Part shown: one piece after another, positions 57,153-58,875 of the stretch
Layout: the number at the start of each line of letters is the position of its first letter
Position numbering within the stretch: the first letter of the stretch is position 1
NCBI GenBank assembly: GCA_036523395.1
Contig: DATDEH010000010.1
Span: 1-58,875 of the forward strand
DNA from: Candidatus Limnocylindria bacterium
GTDB taxonomy: Bacteria > Chloroflexota > Limnocylindria > P2-11E
Length of the DNA stretch: 58,875 nt
Direction of reading: 5' to 3'
Made by a program: the position numbers and the translations under genes
The notes under the pieces: generated by a model
Database searches by the model: none
What the model was told of the DNA's origin: nothing
What the model saw: only the letters and a program-made list of their open reading frames with translations

Positions 57153-58090
57153 CCGTCGACGCGTACGTCCTCGGCCGCGTCGGCGCGGATCTGTACCCGC
57201 TGCAGCTCAACACACCGCTCGAGGAGGTCCGCACGTTCGAACGTTTCGTCGGTGGATTCGCGGGGAACGTGTCGACCGGTCTCGCGCGGCTCGGCGTTCG
57301 AACGGGCATCGTGTCAGCCGTCGGAGACGATGGCCACGGCCGGTTCATCCGCCGCTTCCTCGAGGCGGAAGGCATCGATTGCGCGTCGCTCCACGTGCAT
57401 CCCTCCCTGCGCACGGCACTCGCGTTCTGCGAGGCGTGGCCACCGGACGACTTCCCGATCACCTTCTATCGCACGCCGACATGCCCCGACTGGGAGCTGC
57501 GCGCCACGCAGCTTCCGGAAGATCTCGCGCGGGCGCGCCTGCTCTACGCGTCCGCGACCGGACTGGCGCGAGAGCCAAGCCGCGCGACGACGCTGGCGGC
57601 CCTCGAGCGCTGCCGCCAGCGCGCGATCTTCGATCTCGACTGGCGCGAGGTGCTCTGGGACGACGTGCGTGACTACCCGGAGCTCGCCTGGCGCGCCGCG
57701 GAGTTCGCTTCGGTCGTGGTCGGTGGCGCGCGCGAGTTCGTGGCCGCCGCGCTGGATCCGCGCGATCTGCTGAAGCGCGGCCCCACGTTCGTCGTCGTGA
57801 AGCGCGGCGCCGGTGGCGCGACGGTCGTCGATGCGCGCGGCTCGCGCGATATCCCGGGCGTCGCCGTCCCGGTCGTGAACGGGCTCGGCGCCGGCGATGC
57901 GTTCGGGGCGGCGCTCGGTGCGGCGCTGATCGCCGGCCGAGGCGCGGACGAGGCGGTCCGCCGTGCGAACGCCGCAGGCGCGATCGTGGCGTCGCGCCTT
58001 TCGTGCAGCACCGCGATGCCCCGGGCGTCGGAGATCGACGCGCTGCTGGGAGGCGCGACCGTGGTGGACGGCGCGGTCGTGGCCGGGTGA
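57149..58090 (+). CDS. iolC: 5-dehydro-2-deoxygluconokinase
   Basis: 313 residues, PfkB-type kinase. FVGGFAGNVSTGLARLGVRTGIVSAVGDDGHGRFI is the N-terminal substrate region and GLGAGDAFGAAL the catalytic GAGD motif with Asp. YVLGRVGADLYPLQLNTPLEEV is the IolC-type start. It phosphorylates 2-deoxy-5-keto-gluconate. IolC is often fused to the aldolase in other bacteria; here the aldolase follows as a separate gene overlapping by 4 bases. Confidence 0.9.
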   Translation: MTVDAYVLGRVGADLYPLQLNTPLEEVRTFERFVGGFAGNVSTGLARLGVRTGIVSAVGDDGHGRFIRRFLEAEGIDCASLHVHPSLRTALAFCEAWPPDDFPITFYRTPTCPDWELRATQLPEDLARARLLYASATGLAREPSRATTLAALERCRQRAIFDLDWREVLWDDVRDYPELAWRAAEFASVVVGGAREFVAAALDPRDLLKRGPTFVVVKRGAGGATVVDARGSRDIPGVAVPVVNGLGAGDAFGAALGAALIAGRGADEAVRRANAAGAIVASRLSCSTAMPRASEIDALLGGATVVDGAVVAG

Positions 58091-58875
58091 TCGACCGCAT
58101 CGCCTCACGGCGGGGAGTGGTGTGCGGCCTCGCGCTCGATCACCGCGACAGCCTTCGCGTCGCCGCGCGCCGCCACGGCTTCCCCGAGGACTCGACCTCG
58201 CTGCGCGCGCTGAAGGTCGAGCTCGTGCGCGGGCTCGCGCGACTCGCCAGCGTCGTCCTCCTCGACGTCGAGCTCGGCCTCGACGCCTTCACCGAGCTCG
58301 ACGGCGTGCCGCTCGTCGTGCCGCTCGAGGCGCAGGGCTACGAGTCCCTCGGCGAGGGCCGCATCACGACTCTCCTGGGCGATGTCGATCCCGCGCGCGC
58401 TGCCGCGCTCGGCGCGGTCGGATGCAAGCTTTTGCTTCCGTACCGCCCGGACCTCACGGACGTCGCGGCGATCCAGGACGAGATGGTCGCGCGCGTCGTC
58501 GCCGAGTGCCGCGCGGCTGGTGTCATCTCGATCGTCGAGCCGATCGTGTATGGCGAGGTGCCGGAGCTCGGCGCCGCCGTCGCCGAGACAGCGCGCCGTC
58601 TGTCGCGACTGGGTCCCGACGTGTTGAAGCTCCAGTACCCCGGAAGCCCGCGCCTGTGCGAGGTGCTCACCCGCGCGTGCGGCGCGGTGCCGTGGGTCCT
58701 GCTCGGAGGAGGAACGGATGAAGACACGTTCCTGAGCCAGCTGCGTGACGCGATGCATGGCGGCGCGCGAGGTTACATCGTCGGGCGGACCGCATGGGAC
58801 GCGGCGCTGGTGGAGGATGAGGGCGAGCAAAGACGAGCGGTCGCTCAGCGAGCGGCCTTCCTGGCGCGGGCAGTG
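58087..58875 (+). CDS. Class I LacD/FbaB-like aldolase (iolJ role), 3' end cut by window
   Basis: The first 263 codons are visible; the window ends inside the gene. It starts GVVCGLALDHRDSLRVAARR and has VVLLDVELGLDA, GCKLLLPYRPD, ISIVEPIVYG and VLKLQYPGS, with the Schiff-base Lys most likely in the KLQYPG stretch, then WVLLGGGTDEDTF. This is the DeoC/FbaB/LacD aldolase family, not the class II IolJ fold. By position it should split 2-deoxy-5-keto-gluconate 6-phosphate. GTG start overlaps the iolC stop (GTGA). Confidence 0.8.
   Translation, partial: MIDRIASRRGVVCGLALDHRDSLRVAARRHGFPEDSTSLRALKVELVRGLARLASVVLLDVELGLDAFTELDGVPLVVPLEAQGYESLGEGRITTLLGDVDPARAAALGAVGCKLLLPYRPDLTDVAAIQDEMVARVVAECRAAGVISIVEPIVYGEVPELGAAVAETARRLSRLGPDVLKLQYPGSPRLCEVLTRACGAVPWVLLGGGTDEDTFLSQLRDAMHGGARGYIVGRTAWDAALVEDEGEQRRAVAQRAAFLARAV

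Overview
This is a high-GC (roughly two-thirds G+C by eye), gene-dense stretch of a bacterial chromosome with about 60 protein genes, many of them overlapping by 4 bases. No tRNA, rRNA, CRISPR array, transposase or prophage gene was found. The gene mix points to a free-living aerobic heterotroph. The secreted protease with a Chloroflexota-type N-terminal sandwich, the split LigD set, the GT4-GH130 glycan genes and the TadE/G genes fit an uncultured soil or aquatic Chloroflexota lineage best. That placement is inference from gene content; no marker gene was compared.

Layout. 0-5.1 kb: part of a Tad/Flp pilus locus (response-regulator/CpaE fusion, CpaB, two TadE-like proteins, a TadG-like protein). 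5.1-7.6 kb: rhodanese, VIT1/CCC1-type transporter and a metallo-beta-lactamase/rhodanese persulfide-dioxygenase-like enzyme. 7.7-11.3 kb: glycosyltransferase, GH130 phosphorylase-like protein and a probable toroid glycosidase. 11.3-14.3 kb: two sulfite-oxidase-type molybdoproteins and a cell-wall amidase. 14.3-16.4 kb: RIO kinase and ParB-like protein behind an unusual leader. 16.4-19.8 kb: chromate transporter pair, histidine kinase and response regulator. 20.2-23.6 kb: a photoproduct-lyase-like radical SAM protein divergent from three separate LigD modules, with a LexA-type box between them. 24-27 kb: lipid kinase, small proteins, an HTH-PAS regulator and a pseudo-receiver regulator. 27-31 kb: HtrA-like protease and a MoxR-DUF58-VWA operon. 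31-37 kb: M20 peptidase, DUF421 protein, secreted metalloprotease, ACT-malic enzyme, PaiB, LysE exporter. 37-40.8 kb: a membrane-protein pair behind a strongly folded leader, then an XRE regulator, a small membrane protein and TerC, then pirin. 40.8-48.6 kb: TypA, acyl-ACP desaturase, MFS, aldo/keto reductase, HAD, oxidoreductase and MBL proteins. 48.7-58.9 kb: a family-1 (Afu/Fbp-type) ABC importer beside a myo-inositol catabolic cluster (iolB, iolD, iolE, iolG, iolC and a class I aldolase cut by the window edge).

Gene expression signals stand out. Many genes have no Shine-Dalgarno sequence. Instead they carry a -10 hexamer close to TAnnnT whose last base lies 7 bases before the start codon, which predicts leaderless mRNAs. 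In two places the upstream gene's stop codon forms the first three bases of this hexamer. Two genes (histidine kinase and LysE) appear to start at CTG. Two very short ORFs precede cpaB and typA. TAG is the commonest stop codon, which is unusual at this GC.

The strongest leads are the LexA-type operator shared by the repair genes, the folded leader before the 37.3 kb membrane pair, the leader peptide plus SD-masking palindrome before the RIO kinase, the palindromic promoter before the TerC operon, the 128-base inverted repeat at 31 kb, and the likely inositol-phosphate uptake-and-breakdown unit.
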